Shown: piece by piece, positions 34,401 to 42,597 of the stretch
Layout: each line of letters begins with the position of its first letter
Position numbering within the stretch: position 1 is the first letter of the stretch
Source: Arthrobacter sp. SLBN-112
Lineage (GTDB): Bacteria; Actinomycetota; Actinomycetes; Actinomycetales; Micrococcaceae
Length of the DNA stretch: 64,000 bases
Assembly (NCBI RefSeq): GCF_030944625.1
Contig: NZ_JAUSXY010000001.1
Location: 3,658,001 to 3,722,000, forward strand
Reading direction: 5' to 3'
The notes under the pieces: generated by a model
Seen by the model: the letters and a program-made list of their open reading frames with translations, nothing else
What the model was told of the DNA's origin: nothing
The model's database searches: none
Position numbers and translations under genes: made by a program

Positions 34401-35321
34401 TCAGGCGCCGGCCACGAGTCCGTACAGGATGAAGGCCACGGGTGAGGCGAAAACGATGGAGTCCAGCCTGTCCATCACTCCGCCGTGGCCGGGCAGGATG
34501 CTGCTCATGTCCTTGACCCCGAGTTCACGCTTGACCATGGACTCGGCCAGGTCCCCGGCGGTGGAGGCGGCCACGGTTCCCACCGCGAGGACCACACCTA
34601 CCCACCACGGCTTGTCCAGTACGAAGATGGCAGCCAGGACGCCGATCAGCATGGCGCCGGCCGCCGACCCGGCAAAGCCCTCCCAGGACTTCTTGGGGCT
34701 TATCTTCGGCGCCATGGGGTGCTTCCCGATGGAGGCTCCCACCAGGTAGCCGAAGGTGTCGTTGGAGACCACCAGCAGCAGCATGACCGCAATCTCCCAG
34801 GCGCCGATGGGCGCAAGGCCGCCTGGCCACAGCCCCAGCGGTATGGTCCCGGCAGCGTGCAGCGGCAGTGTCGCGAAGCTGATGAAGAACGGAACCCAGC
34901 CCAACGTGAAAACGCCGGCGAAAATGCTGTTGGCCGATCCCGCGGCGCTTTCGATCGAACGCCACAGCAGGACGGCCACGGCGCTGAGCAGCAGGGCGAA
35001 CAGTTGGCTCTCAATGCCACCGAAGTAAGCCGCGAACGGAAGAGCCACGGTGCCGGTCATCACCGGCACGATGGGCATCCTGGTCCCGTTGGCCTCCAGC
35101 GCCCGGTAGATTTCCCAGACACCGAAGACGGCGAAGGCCGTCACGATGGCTACGAATGCCAGCGGGAGGAACAGCAGGCCGCCCAGGACGCCCAGCAACA
35201 TGGCCAGGCCCACCATGACGGCGGCGGGCAGGTTCCGCCCGGCCTTCGGCGTCGGGTTGCTCCTGGGCTGCTTCCCCCGTGTGCGGGCCCGTGAAGCGGG
35301 GGCCTGATCTGCCTGGCCCAT
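34401..35321 (-). CDS. cdsA: Phosphatidate cytidylyltransferase
   Basis: Integral-membrane enzyme making CDP-diacylglycerol from phosphatidic acid and CTP. The 306-residue protein has a basic disordered N-terminus (about 30 residues), about seven membrane helices and the CDS signature in ESMVKRELGVKDMSSILPGH followed by GGVMDRLDS. The central region GKHPMAPKISPKKSWEG is also conserved. Its start overlaps the frr stop by one base (TGATG). The CDP-alcohol phosphatidyltransferase at 43.5 kb would use its product type. Confidence 0.96.
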   Translation of the reverse strand: MGQADQAPASRARTRGKQPRSNPTPKAGRNLPAAVMVGLAMLLGVLGGLLFLPLAFVAIVTAFAVFGVWEIYRALEANGTRMPIVPVMTGTVALPFAAYFGGIESQLFALLLSAVAVLLWRSIESAAGSANSIFAGVFTLGWVPFFISFATLPLHAAGTIPLGLWPGGLAPIGAWEIAVMLLLVVSNDTFGYLVGASIGKHPMAPKISPKKSWEGFAGSAAGAMLIGVLAAIFVLDKPWWVGVVLAVGTVAASTAGDLAESMVKRELGVKDMSSILPGHGGVMDRLDSIVFASPVAFILYGLVAGA

Positions 35322-35878
35322 CAGACTTCGAGCAGCTCTGCTTCCTTGCGCTTGAGCAGCTCGTCAATGCCGTCCACGTGGGCCTTGGTGAGGCCGTCCA
35401 GTTCCTTCTCGGCCCGGCTGCCTTCGTCCTCGCCGGCTTCGCCGTCCTTGACCAGGCGGTCCAGGGTTTCCTTGGCCTTGCGGCGGATGTTGCGGATGGA
35501 GACCTTCGCGTCCTCGCCCTTGGTCTTGACGATCTTGACGTATTCCTTGCGGCGTTCCTTGGTCAGTTCAGGAATGGTGATCCGGATGACGTTGCCGTCA
35601 TTGGACGGATTGGCGCCAACCTCGGAGTCGCTCAAGGCGCGTTCGATGTCCCGCAGGGCGGTCTTGTCGAACGGGGTGATCAGGATGGTGCGGGCGTCCG
35701 GGATGGCGAACGAGGCCAGCTGCTGCAGCGGTGTGGGCGAGCCGTAGTACTCCACCAGGACCTTGTTGTAGAGGCCGGGGTTGGCGCGGCCGGTGCGGAT
35801 GGAAGCGAAGTCTTCCTTGGCTACCTCTACGGCCTTGTCCATCTTTTCTTCGGCTTCGAGCAAGGTTTCTTCGATCAC
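35321..35878 (-). CDS. frr: Ribosome recycling factor
   Basis: Releases ribosomes from mRNA after termination, together with EF-G. The 185-residue length is standard. It starts with GTG ([20 protein letters not shown]) and shows [13 protein letters not shown], the hinge-region sequence [14 protein letters not shown] and the C-terminal [13 protein letters not shown] helix. The order pyrH-frr-cdsA is conserved. It is one-base coupled to cdsA. Confidence 0.98.
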   Translation of the reverse strand: MIEETLLEAEEKMDKAVEVAKEDFASIRTGRANPGLYNKVLVEYYGSPTPLQQLASFAIPDARTILITPFDKTALRDIERALSDSEVGANPSNDGNVIRITIPELTKERRKEYVKIVKTKGEDAKVSIRNIRRKAKETLDRLVKDGEAGEDEGSRAEKELDGLTKAHVDGIDELLKRKEAELLEV

Positions 35879-35951
35879 GGTCTCTCCTGACGGTTCTGGT
35901 GCAGTCCGGTGGCGCCGGTTGCACTCACGTGGTTCTTTGTTGCTGTTTCCA

Positions 35952-35973
35952 TCCCCGCCGTCGCGGGCGGGGA
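35952..35973. terminator. GC hairpin between pyrH and frr
   Basis: TCCCCGCC (35952-35959) pairs with GGCGGGGA (35966-35973) around a six-base loop. There is no T-run on the minus strand, so it may be an mRNA processing or stability element and not a full terminator. Confidence 0.4.
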
Positions 35974-36004
35974 CGGAACTGTCCTGAAATCATCCTAGCC
36001 GGAG

Positions 36005-36742
36005 CTAGGCGCTGACCAGCGTGCCCAGCTTTTCGCCAAGGATGGCGCGGGTGACGTTGCCTTCACCCTCCATGCCGAAGACCACCATCGACAGATCGTT
36101 GTCCTTGCACATGGTCATGGCTGTCTGGTCCATGACCCGGATGTCGCGGCGCAGCGCATCGTCGTAGCTGAGGGTTTCCAGGCGCTCGGCGGTGGGGTCC
36201 TTCTTGGGGTCTGCCGTGTAGACGGCGTCAACCCCGCTCTTGGCCATCAGGACGACGTCGGCGTGGACTTCCAGGGCGCGTTGGGCGGCCACGGTGTCCG
36301 TGGAGAAGTAGGGCAGGCCGGCGCCGGCTCCGAAGATGACCACACGCCCCTTTTCCATGTGGCGGATGGCGCGGCGCGGAATGTAGGCCTCGGCCACCTG
36401 GCCCATGGTGATGGCGCTCTGGACGCGGGTTTCCACTCCTGCCTGCTCCAGGAAGTCCTGCAGGGCGAGGCAGTTCATGACGGTTCCCAGCATGCCCATG
36501 TAGTCGGCGCGCGAGCGGTCCATGCCGCTCTGGGACAGTTCGGCGCCGCGGAAGAAGTTGCCGCCACCCACCACGATGGCCACTTCAACCTGCGGAACGG
36601 CCGCTGCGATCTGCTTGGCGACGTCGCGGACGGTCTCGGGGTCGACACCCAGTTTCCCGCCGCCGAAGACCTCGCCGGAGAGCTTCAGGAGGACCCGCCG
36701 CTTGCTCTTCTCTGAATGCATGTCAGTGTTGACGGCTTCCAT
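36005..36742 (-). CDS. pyrH: UMP kinase
   Basis: Phosphorylates UMP to UDP with ATP. The 245-residue amino-acid-kinase-fold protein has [46 protein letters not shown] and [15 protein letters not shown], all diagnostic. ATG 36742 has AAGG upstream; the frame stays open further up without homology. It lies between the terminator after tsf and frr on the minus strand. Confidence 0.97.
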   Translation of the reverse strand: MEAVNTDMHSEKSKRRVLLKLSGEVFGGGKLGVDPETVRDVAKQIAAAVPQVEVAIVVGGGNFFRGAELSQSGMDRSRADYMGMLGTVMNCLALQDFLEQAGVETRVQSAITMGQVAEAYIPRRAIRHMEKGRVVIFGAGAGLPYFSTDTVAAQRALEVHADVVLMAKSGVDAVYTADPKKDPTAERLETLSYDDALRRDIRVMDQTAMTMCKDNDLSMVVFGMEGEGNVTRAILGEKLGTLVSA

Positions 36743-36847
36743 GATGCCTTCCCGTTGGTGATTCTGAAAAAAGGGTATCCTGCCGGGTCCACTGCTCGGA
36801 ACCGGCCGCGCTTGCCGCTGCGATTCCAGCGGATTGGGCGCATGCAA

Positions 36848-36877
36848 AAGGGGCGGCCACCGAAGTGGCCACCCCTT
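36848..36877 (-). terminator. Terminator after tsf
   Basis: AAGGGG-c-GGCCAC (36848-36860) pairs with GTGGCC-a-CCCCTT (36865-36877) around a CGAA tetraloop. Read on the minus strand the stem ends in CCCCTTTTGC, giving a short T-run 11 bp downstream of the tsf stop. Confidence 0.75.
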
Positions 36878-36887
36878 GCAGTTTCGA

Positions 36888-37724
36888 CTAGGAGCCGACG
36901 CGGAAACGCGTGAACGCAGTTCCCTTGACACCGGCCTCTTCGAGGATCTGTGCCACGGACTTCTTGGCGTCCTTGGCGAATGCCTGGTCTACCAGGACCT
37001 CGCCCTTGTAGAAGCCCGTCACGCGGCCTTCGACGATCTTGGTGAGGGCTGCCTCGGGCTTGCCTTCAGCCTTGGCGGTCTCCTCGGCGATGCGGCGCTC
37101 GGACTCAACGAGATCGGCGGGAACGTCCTCACGGGTGAGGTAGTTCGGAGCCATTGCTGCGATGTGGACGGCGACGTCGTGGGCAGCGGTGGCTGCGGCT
37201 TCGCCTTCACCGTCAACGGCGAACAGCACGCCGACCTGGGCCGGGAGGTCCTTGGAGGTCTTGTGCAGGTAAGCGTCGACCGTTGCACCCTCGATGCGGG
37301 AGATGCGGCGGACCACGACCTTCTCGCCCAGGATGGCGCCCTCTTCGACGACGACCTCGGACAGCGGCTTGCCGTCGACGTCGGTGGCGAGCAGGGTTTC
37401 GAGGTCGGCAGCGCCGGACTCGACAGCGACGGCCAGGACCTTGTCGGCCAGCTGGATGAACTTGTCAGCCTTGGCAACGAAGTCGGTCTCGCAGTTGACC
37501 TCGATCATGACGCCGACGCCGTTGCTGACCTTTGCGGCCACCAGGCCCTCGGCGGTGGAGCGGCCTTCACGCTTGGTAGCGCCCTTCAGGCCCTTGATGC
37601 GGATGATCTCGATGGCCTTCTCGGCGTCACCGTTGGCTTCGTCAAGAGCCTTCTTGACGTCCATCATGCCGGCGCCGGTGCGCTCGCGCAGGGCCTTGAT
37701 GTCCGCGGCAGTGTAGTTCGCCAT
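36888..37724 (-). CDS. tsf: Translation elongation factor Ts
   Basis: Nucleotide-exchange factor for EF-Tu, 278 residues. The N-terminal UBA-like domain is [20 protein letters not shown] then [13 protein letters not shown]. The diagnostic EF-Ts signature [16 protein letters not shown] follows, and the core has two subdomains. ATG 37724 has GAGGGG upstream; the frame continues far upstream over the rpsB tail but without meaning. It follows rpsB after 127 bp that hold two overlapping hairpins. Confidence 0.98.
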   Translation of the reverse strand: MANYTAADIKALRERTGAGMMDVKKALDEANGDAEKAIEIIRIKGLKGATKREGRSTAEGLVAAKVSNGVGVMIEVNCETDFVAKADKFIQLADKVLAVAVESGAADLETLLATDVDGKPLSEVVVEEGAILGEKVVVRRISRIEGATVDAYLHKTSKDLPAQVGVLFAVDGEGEAAATAAHDVAVHIAAMAPNYLTREDVPADLVESERRIAEETAKAEGKPEAALTKIVEGRVTGFYKGEVLVDQAFAKDAKKSVAQILEEAGVKGTAFTRFRVGS

Positions 37725-37765
37725 GTGAACCCCTCTGTCTAGAAATGTTTGGTGGTGTACGGACC

Positions 37766-37826
37766 GACAGGACGGCAGCCCACGGGTGTGGGCTGCCATC
37801 CTGTCAGCAGCTCCGGCTGCTGACAG
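37766..37826 (-). promoter_or_regulatory. Overlapping hairpins (attenuator-like) between rpsB and tsf
   Basis: In transcript order, hairpin A joins 37826-37817 with 37810-37801 (10 bp, CTGTCAGCAG/CTGCTGACAG). Hairpin B joins 37805-37788 with 37783-37766 (18 bp, one mismatch, GGGT loop on the plus strand). The five bases at 37801-37805 are needed by both, so the two structures exclude each other. No T-run follows B. Confidence 0.65.
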
Positions 37827-37851
37827 CGCGGAGAATCCGGGTTGACGTGTC

Positions 37852-38757
37852 TTACTTGGCGTCTTCGGCGGGAGCCTCAGCAGCGGGAGCCTCAGCAGCA
37901 GCGGGAGCTTCTTCGGCCGGAGCCTCAGCAGCGGGTGCTTCTGCGGCCGGAGCCTCGGCGTTCTCGGCCGGAGCAGCAGCGGCTTCTGCCTTGTTGCCTT
38001 CGAGGAGCTCGCGCTCCCATTCGGCCAGGGGCTCTTCCGGAGCTTCGGTGGTGCCGGTGCCGCGGTTGTTGCGGGCGATGAGGCCCTCGGCGACGGCGTC
38101 GGCGACAACGCGGGTCAGGAGGTTCACGGAGCGGATGGCGTCGTCGTTGCCCGGGATCGGGAAGTCGACTTCGTCGGGATCGCAGTTGGTGTCCAGGATG
38201 GCAACAACCGGGATGTTCAGCTTCTTGGCCTCGTCAACGGCGAGGTGTTCCTTCTTAGTGTCGACAACCCAGAGCACGGACGGAGCCTTGGTCAGGTTGC
38301 GGATACCGCCGAGGTTGGACTCGAGCTTGGTCAGTTCACGCTTGAGGAGCAGCAGCTCCTTCTTGGTGTATGCGGAACCGGCGACGTCGTCGAAGTCGAT
38401 CTCTTCGAGTTCCTTCATGCGCTGGATGCGCTTGGCGACGGTCTGGAAGTTGGTCAGCATACCGCCGAGCCACCGCTGGTTCACGTAGGGCTGGCCCACG
38501 CGGGTTGCCTGCTCTGCGATCGCTTCCTGGGCCTGCTTCTTGGTGCCGACGAACAGCACGGTGCCGCCGTGGGCAACAGTGGCCTTGACGAACTCGTAAG
38601 CGCGGTCGATGTAGGACAGCGACTGCTGCAGGTCGATGATGTAGATGCCGTTGCGCTCGGTGAAGATGAATCGCTTCATCTTCGGGTTCCAACGGCGGGT
38701 CTGGTGTCCAAAGTGGACGCCGCTGTCAAGCAGCTGGCGCATGGTTACGACGGGCAT
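37852..38757 (-). CDS. rpsB: 30S ribosomal protein S2 with Ala/Glu-rich tail
   Basis: Small-subunit ribosomal protein, 301 residues. The core is typical: [20 protein letters not shown], then [31 protein letters not shown] and [20 protein letters not shown]. After about residue 255 comes a low-complexity tail of [16 protein letters not shown] repeats, common in actinobacterial S2. ATG 38757 is set by AAGGAG seven bases upstream. It heads rpsB-tsf and is preceded by a long structured leader. Confidence 0.98.
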   Translation of the reverse strand: MPVVTMRQLLDSGVHFGHQTRRWNPKMKRFIFTERNGIYIIDLQQSLSYIDRAYEFVKATVAHGGTVLFVGTKKQAQEAIAEQATRVGQPYVNQRWLGGMLTNFQTVAKRIQRMKELEEIDFDDVAGSAYTKKELLLLKRELTKLESNLGGIRNLTKAPSVLWVVDTKKEHLAVDEAKKLNIPVVAILDTNCDPDEVDFPIPGNDDAIRSVNLLTRVVADAVAEGLIARNNRGTGTTEAPEEPLAEWERELLEGNKAEAAAAPAENAEAPAAEAPAAEAPAEEAPAAAEAPAAEAPAEDAK

Positions 38758-39101
38758 TCCGACGCTCCTTATTTTCCGGCAGGTCATTCATGAGAAACCC
38801 CTGGGGTTTCTTACCCTGCCAATAGTTGACGGTTGGTCAGCGTGGCCCGGACGGGCCGTGCTCCTGGCATCCTCCGGTTTTCCCATCAGGGCCAAAGCCC
38901 TGACCGCAGGAACCCCGGACCTCCATGGGCAACGCCGTGGCGTTGGCTCCCGGAGGGCTGGATGCGCGTAGTCAGCCGCTGCTCCCCCACACTCCTGAAT
39001 GAGATGTGCCGACACAACCCGGACAGGGGCATACACCGCGGAGGTGAACCACTGGGACGGGAAGCGTTGAGGGCGCAGCAAACTGCTCCATCAAGTGTAC
39101 T
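38758..39101 (-). promoter_or_regulatory. Long structured 5' leader of rpsB (candidate)
   Basis: The 448-bp gap between rpsB and the M23 peptidase gene contains no gene. On the rpsB strand it holds a perfect 9-1-9 palindrome AGAAACCCC-T-GGGGTTTCT (38793-38811), TCAGGGC-N4-GCCCTGA (38886-38903) and CAACGCC-N2-GGCGTTG (38930-38945). A TACACT box (39099-39094 on the minus strand) is a possible -10, giving a leader of over 300 nt. Autoregulation by S2 is the obvious hypothesis. Confidence 0.45.
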
Positions 39102-39205
39102 ACAGGCGCCCCTGCGCGCCGGACAGTCCAGGCACCCCGGGCAGCTTATCCACATAGCCGTTTCGTGCCCTGCCGGCATGTCTTACCCCCGGGCATGCTG
39201 GTCGC

Positions 39206-39793
39206 ATGAAACCACCAGTCCTGCTGGCCGCCCTCCTGCTCCTGCCGGCGTCCCTGGCTTCGGCCGGGCAGCCTCCGCCGGGCAGGTCCGTTCCGGCCGT
39301 CGCCTCAGACGCCGGCATCCCGGGAGTACACCAACAGGGAAGCACGACGACGGCTGCCGAGGCAGGTGCCAGGCCTTCCTGGCGCTGGCCGCTGGCTCCC
39401 CGGCCGCCCGTGCTCCGGAGCTTCGATCCGCCGCCAAAACCCTGGCTCAGCGGGCACCGCGGCGTGGACCTGGGGTTCACGGCGGGCGGCACCGGAGTCC
39501 TCTCCCCCGCGCCGGGAACGGTAAGTTTCGTGGGCGTCGTGGTGGACCGGCCCGTAATCACCATCGACCACGGGGACGGCCTGCGGAGCAGTTTCGAACC
39601 GGTGGAAAGCACACTGGCAGTGGGGGCTGCGGTGGGCGCCGGCGAGGTGATCGGCACGGCGCTGCCTGGACATTGCCCTGCTTCACAATGCCTGCACTGG
39701 GGCGTCAGGGACGGGGAAGAGTACGTCAATCCGCTGCAGTTCGTCCTGGACCTGCGCCCGTCCATCCTGCTCCCGCCGGCCGGAGGACCCTAG
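39206..39793 (+). CDS. Secreted M23-family peptidase (LytM-like)
   Basis: Predicted secreted peptidoglycan endopeptidase of 195 residues. A signal peptide (MKPPVLLAALLLLPASLASA) is followed by a Pro/Ala-rich linker and an M23 domain with GHRGVDLGFTAGGTGVLSPA (zinc ligands His and Asp) and CLHWGVRDGEEYVNPLQF (HxG-type motif with H and the NP-L end). The length is short but the catalytic core looks complete. It is divergent from rpsB and convergent with an acyl-CoA dehydrogenase gene that ends 12 bp beyond. Confidence 0.88.
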   Translation: MKPPVLLAALLLLPASLASAGQPPPGRSVPAVASDAGIPGVHQQGSTTTAAEAGARPSWRWPLAPRPPVLRSFDPPPKPWLSGHRGVDLGFTAGGTGVLSPAPGTVSFVGVVVDRPVITIDHGDGLRSSFEPVESTLAVGAAVGAGEVIGTALPGHCPASQCLHWGVRDGEEYVNPLQFVLDLRPSILLPPAGGP

Positions 39794-39804
39794 CAGGCAG
39801 CGGA

Positions 39805-40995
39805 TCACACGATGGCTGAGATACCCGTGACAGCGCGGCCCGTCACCAAGCTGTTGATCTCGGCCGTGCCCTCGTAGGAGTAGATGGCCTCGGCGTCGGC
39901 GAAGATCTTGGCCATCTCGAAGTCGGTCACGATCCCGTTGCCGCCAAGGATTCCGCGGCCCAGGGCCACGCTGTCCCGCATGCGGGCCGTGGTGAAGGCC
40001 TTGGCCAGCGCGGATTGCTCATCCTTCGCCACGCCGGCGTCCTCCAGCTGCGACAAGCGGACCATCATGCCCATGGAGCTGACCGCGTTGCCGAGGATCC
40101 GCACCAGCTGGTCCTGGATGAGCTGGAAGGAGGCCAGCGGACGGCCGAACTGCTGACGCTCCACCGCATAGCGGCGGGCCACGTCGAACGCCGCCAGCTG
40201 GAGTCCCACGGCCTGCCAGGCGACGGCCAGGCGGGTAACCTTCAGGACTTTGTTGACGTCGCGAAAGCTGTTGGCGTTCGCGAGTTTGAAGTGCTCCGGT
40301 ACCGCCACGTTATCCAGGACGATGTCGGCGTTCTGGACAGTTCGGAGGGATATCTTGTTCTCGATTTTTGTCGCACTGAAGCCAGCCAGCGCGGTGTCCA
40401 CCATGAAGCCCTTGACCTGGTTGTCCGCCTCGTCGCGGGCGTACACCACCACCCAGTCAGAGAAGGTGGCGTTGCCGATCCACCGCTTGGCGCCATTGAG
40501 GATCCAGTGGCCGCCGTCCTTGCGTGCCGTGGTGCGCGTCCCGCCGGCGACGTCGCTGCCGCCCAGCGGTTCAGTCAGGCCGAAGGCCCCGATCTTCTTC
40601 AGTGCGTAAATGTCGGGCAGCCACTCGTCCTGCTGCTCCCGGGATGCCAGCAATTCGATGGAACCGGTGAACAGCCCGTCATGCACGCCCAGGAACGTGG
40701 CGATGGAGGCGTCGGCCCGCGTGGCTTCGGCGTGCAGCAAGCCGGCGAACAGGTTGGAGTAGCCCTGCCGCCGGACGGGGCTGACCAGGTCCACGGTGGC
40801 GAGCTTGGGCACCAGGTCCATCGGAAACTCCCCGCGGTTCCAGCAGTCCACGGCGATCGGACGGACCTCGCGTGCCAGGAAGTCCCGGACTTCGGCCAGC
40901 CGGTCCCGTTCCTTGTCGGAGAGGAGTTGCTCGAAGGCGAAGAAGTCGCCGTCGGCGTAGGGAAGCTCGTGGGGATCAACTGCCGAGGTGGGCAT
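39805..40995 (-). CDS. Acyl-CoA dehydrogenase (glutaryl-CoA dehydrogenase-like)
   Basis: FAD enzyme of 396 residues. It shows KIGAFGLTEPLGGSDVAGG and GRGILGGNGIVTDFEMAKIF, then the C-terminal YEGTAEINSLVTGRAVTG with a conserved Arg, as in glutaryl-CoA dehydrogenases. The Glu of YEGT is the expected catalytic base. The gene stands alone, so its pathway (lysine/tryptophan or fatty acid breakdown) is uncertain. A 30-bp near-perfect palindrome 46 bp upstream of the start is an evident operator. Confidence 0.9.
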   Translation of the reverse strand: MPTSAVDPHELPYADGDFFAFEQLLSDKERDRLAEVRDFLAREVRPIAVDCWNRGEFPMDLVPKLATVDLVSPVRRQGYSNLFAGLLHAEATRADASIATFLGVHDGLFTGSIELLASREQQDEWLPDIYALKKIGAFGLTEPLGGSDVAGGTRTTARKDGGHWILNGAKRWIGNATFSDWVVVYARDEADNQVKGFMVDTALAGFSATKIENKISLRTVQNADIVLDNVAVPEHFKLANANSFRDVNKVLKVTRLAVAWQAVGLQLAAFDVARRYAVERQQFGRPLASFQLIQDQLVRILGNAVSSMGMMVRLSQLEDAGVAKDEQSALAKAFTTARMRDSVALGRGILGGNGIVTDFEMAKIFADAEAIYSYEGTAEINSLVTGRAVTGISAIV

Positions 40996-41041
40996 CAGTA
41001 CCTTCTTTGGTGATCAGTGGCAGCCAGGCCGCGGTGGCCGG

Positions 41042-41071
41042 CAGGTATGTTACTGGTCAGTAACATACCTG
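41042..41071. promoter_or_regulatory. 30-bp palindromic operator upstream of the acyl-CoA dehydrogenase gene
   Basis: CAGGTATGTTACTG (41042-41055) is mirrored exactly by 41058-41071 around a central GT, i.e. 14-bp perfect arms. The inner TTACTGGTCAGTAA resembles TetR-type operators of fatty-acid regulators. No regulator gene is adjacent, so its protein is encoded elsewhere. Confidence 0.75.
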
Positions 41072-41094
41072 AGGGTGCCCCGTTAACCAAGAAG

Positions 41095-41129
41095 GCCGCG
41101 GCCGACAAGGATTGTCGGCCGCGGCTTTT
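41095..41129. terminator. Strong hairpin between the operator and the CAU tRNA
   Basis: A 13-bp perfect stem, GCCGCGGCCGACA (41095-41107) with TGTCGGCCGCGGC (41113-41125), and an AGGAT loop. TTTT follows on the plus strand; on the minus strand (tRNA direction) CTTCTT follows. It probably ends the tRNA transcript. Confidence 0.7.
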
Positions 41130-41138
41130 CCACGGCGG

Positions 41139-41212
41139 TAGGGCTACTCGGACTTGAACCGAGGACCTTAGGATTATGAGTCCCGCGCTCTAACCAGCTG
41201 AGCTATAGCCCC
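41139..41212 (-). tRNA. tRNA with anticodon CAU (Met or Ile2)
   Basis: A 74-nt cloverleaf: acceptor GGGGCTA/TAGCCCT, D arm GCTCAGCTGGTTAGAGC, anticodon loop CTCATAA, T arm CTCGGTTCAAGTCCGAG, discriminator A, CCA not encoded. CAU is read as elongator Met or, after lysidine modification, as Ile (AUA). The acceptor stem resembles that of tRNA-Ile(GAU), so Ile2 is possible; I cannot separate them by eye. The 27-43 pair is a C-A mismatch. Confidence 0.92.
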
Positions 41213-41287
41213 CAGCGGCCCCTGGGAGCGGGCGCAAACGCGACGCTCCGGCAGGGCAAAAACACTCTAGCAAACCCGGGAAAGGGT

Positions 41288-42484
41288 TCAGACCACTTTG
41301 TCCTCGTACGTGGCGCCGCGGTAGAGGTCCTCGAAGGTCTGCAGCGTGCCCTGGATGCTGTGGGGCTCCACCATCTGCCGGCTGGCCCGGCCCATGGCGC
41401 GCCGTTCGTCCTCGGGCAGTTCCAGGACCTGGGTGATCTTCTTGGCGAGGTCGTCACTGTCGTTGGGCGTGAAGAGGTAGCCGTTCTCGCCATCGCGCAC
41501 CAGGTGCGGCAGGGCCATGGCGTCGGCCAGGACCACAGGTGTGGAGGCGGACATCGCCTCGAGGGTCACCAGCGACTGCAGTTCGGCGGTTCCGGGCATG
41601 CAGAAGAGGTCGGCCGCGATGTAGGCCCTGCGGAGTTCGTCGTCGCTGGCAAGCCCCAGGAACTTCACTCTGCCGCCAAGGCCCAGCCGCCGCACCAGGT
41701 CCTCGAGGGCGGTCCGCACTTCGCCGCCGCCCACGATCTCCAGGTGGACATTCAGTTCCGCCGGCGTCTTGCCGATTGCTTCGATGAGCACGTCAACGTG
41801 TTTTTCCTCGGCGAGGCGCCCGGCAAAGAGCACAGTGGGGTTGGCATGCGGTTCGATGTGTTCACCGGGCTGCAGCTCGTAGGCGGCGGAGTCGATGCCA
41901 TTGGACAGCGGCAGGACCTTCCGCAGGAACGCGTGCTCGTGCATGGCCTTGGCGGCCAGCGGCGTGGGCGTGGTGACGACGTCCGCCTGGCCCATGACCT
42001 TGCCCATGTCTTTCCAGGAGACACGCCCGATGATGTCCTTCAGCCACTGCGGGAACGGCAGGAACGGGTTGAGGTTCTCCGGCATGAAGTGGTTGGTGGC
42101 CACTACCCGGATGCCGCGTTTCACGGCCTCATAGAGGACGTGCTCGCCGATCATGTAGTGGCTTTGGATGTGCACCACGTCCGGCTTGACCCGGTCGAAG
42201 AGCATGCTGATTTCCCCCTTGATTTCCCAGGGGAAGCAGAGGCGGAAGGTCTCGTGGGTGAACGCCTTGTGCGAGCGGAGCCGGTGCACGGTTGCTTCGC
42301 CGTGGAATTCGGTGAAGCTCTTTCCCTTGCTGTCGCGGGAGGCCAGGACATGGACGTTGTGTCCCCGGGCAGTCATTCCCTTGGCCAGCCGGTATCCGAA
42401 CTGGGCCGCGCCGTTGACGTCCGGCGGATAGGTGTCCGCCGCGATCAGGATGGTCAGGGGGCGCTGGTCGGCTGGCGTGGTCAT
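41288..42484 (-). CDS. GT4-family glycosyltransferase
   Basis: A 398-residue GT-B glycosyltransferase. The N-terminal domain starts LTILIAADTYPPDVNGAAQF; the C-terminal GT1-type domain has FAGRLAEEKHVDVLIEAIGK and the E-x7-E motif in ELQSLVTLEAMSASTPVVLA. It resembles the mannosyl- and glucosyltransferases that build phosphatidylinositol mannosides or glycolipids in actinobacteria. The nearby CDP-alcohol phosphatidyltransferase fits a lipid acceptor, but the acceptor is unproven. Confidence 0.9.
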   Translation of the reverse strand: MTTPADQRPLTILIAADTYPPDVNGAAQFGYRLAKGMTARGHNVHVLASRDSKGKSFTEFHGEATVHRLRSHKAFTHETFRLCFPWEIKGEISMLFDRVKPDVVHIQSHYMIGEHVLYEAVKRGIRVVATNHFMPENLNPFLPFPQWLKDIIGRVSWKDMGKVMGQADVVTTPTPLAAKAMHEHAFLRKVLPLSNGIDSAAYELQPGEHIEPHANPTVLFAGRLAEEKHVDVLIEAIGKTPAELNVHLEIVGGGEVRTALEDLVRRLGLGGRVKFLGLASDDELRRAYIAADLFCMPGTAELQSLVTLEAMSASTPVVLADAMALPHLVRDGENGYLFTPNDSDDLAKKITQVLELPEDERRAMGRASRQMVEPHSIQGTLQTFEDLYRGATYEDKVV

Positions 42485-42597
42485 GTGGAGTACTCCTGAT
42501 GGTCACGGTGCGGGCAGCGTGGAACTGACTGCACGGTTGGCCGCCGGCGCAGTTGGCTCACGGCCTCGCGGGATTGCTTGGGATGTGCGGGAATGGG

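Noticed and set aside
37852..37990. A repeat array in the C-terminal end of rpsB
   Set aside because: The repeated GCC/GAG-type codons encode the normal Ala/Glu-rich tail of actinobacterial S2 and are not a DNA element.
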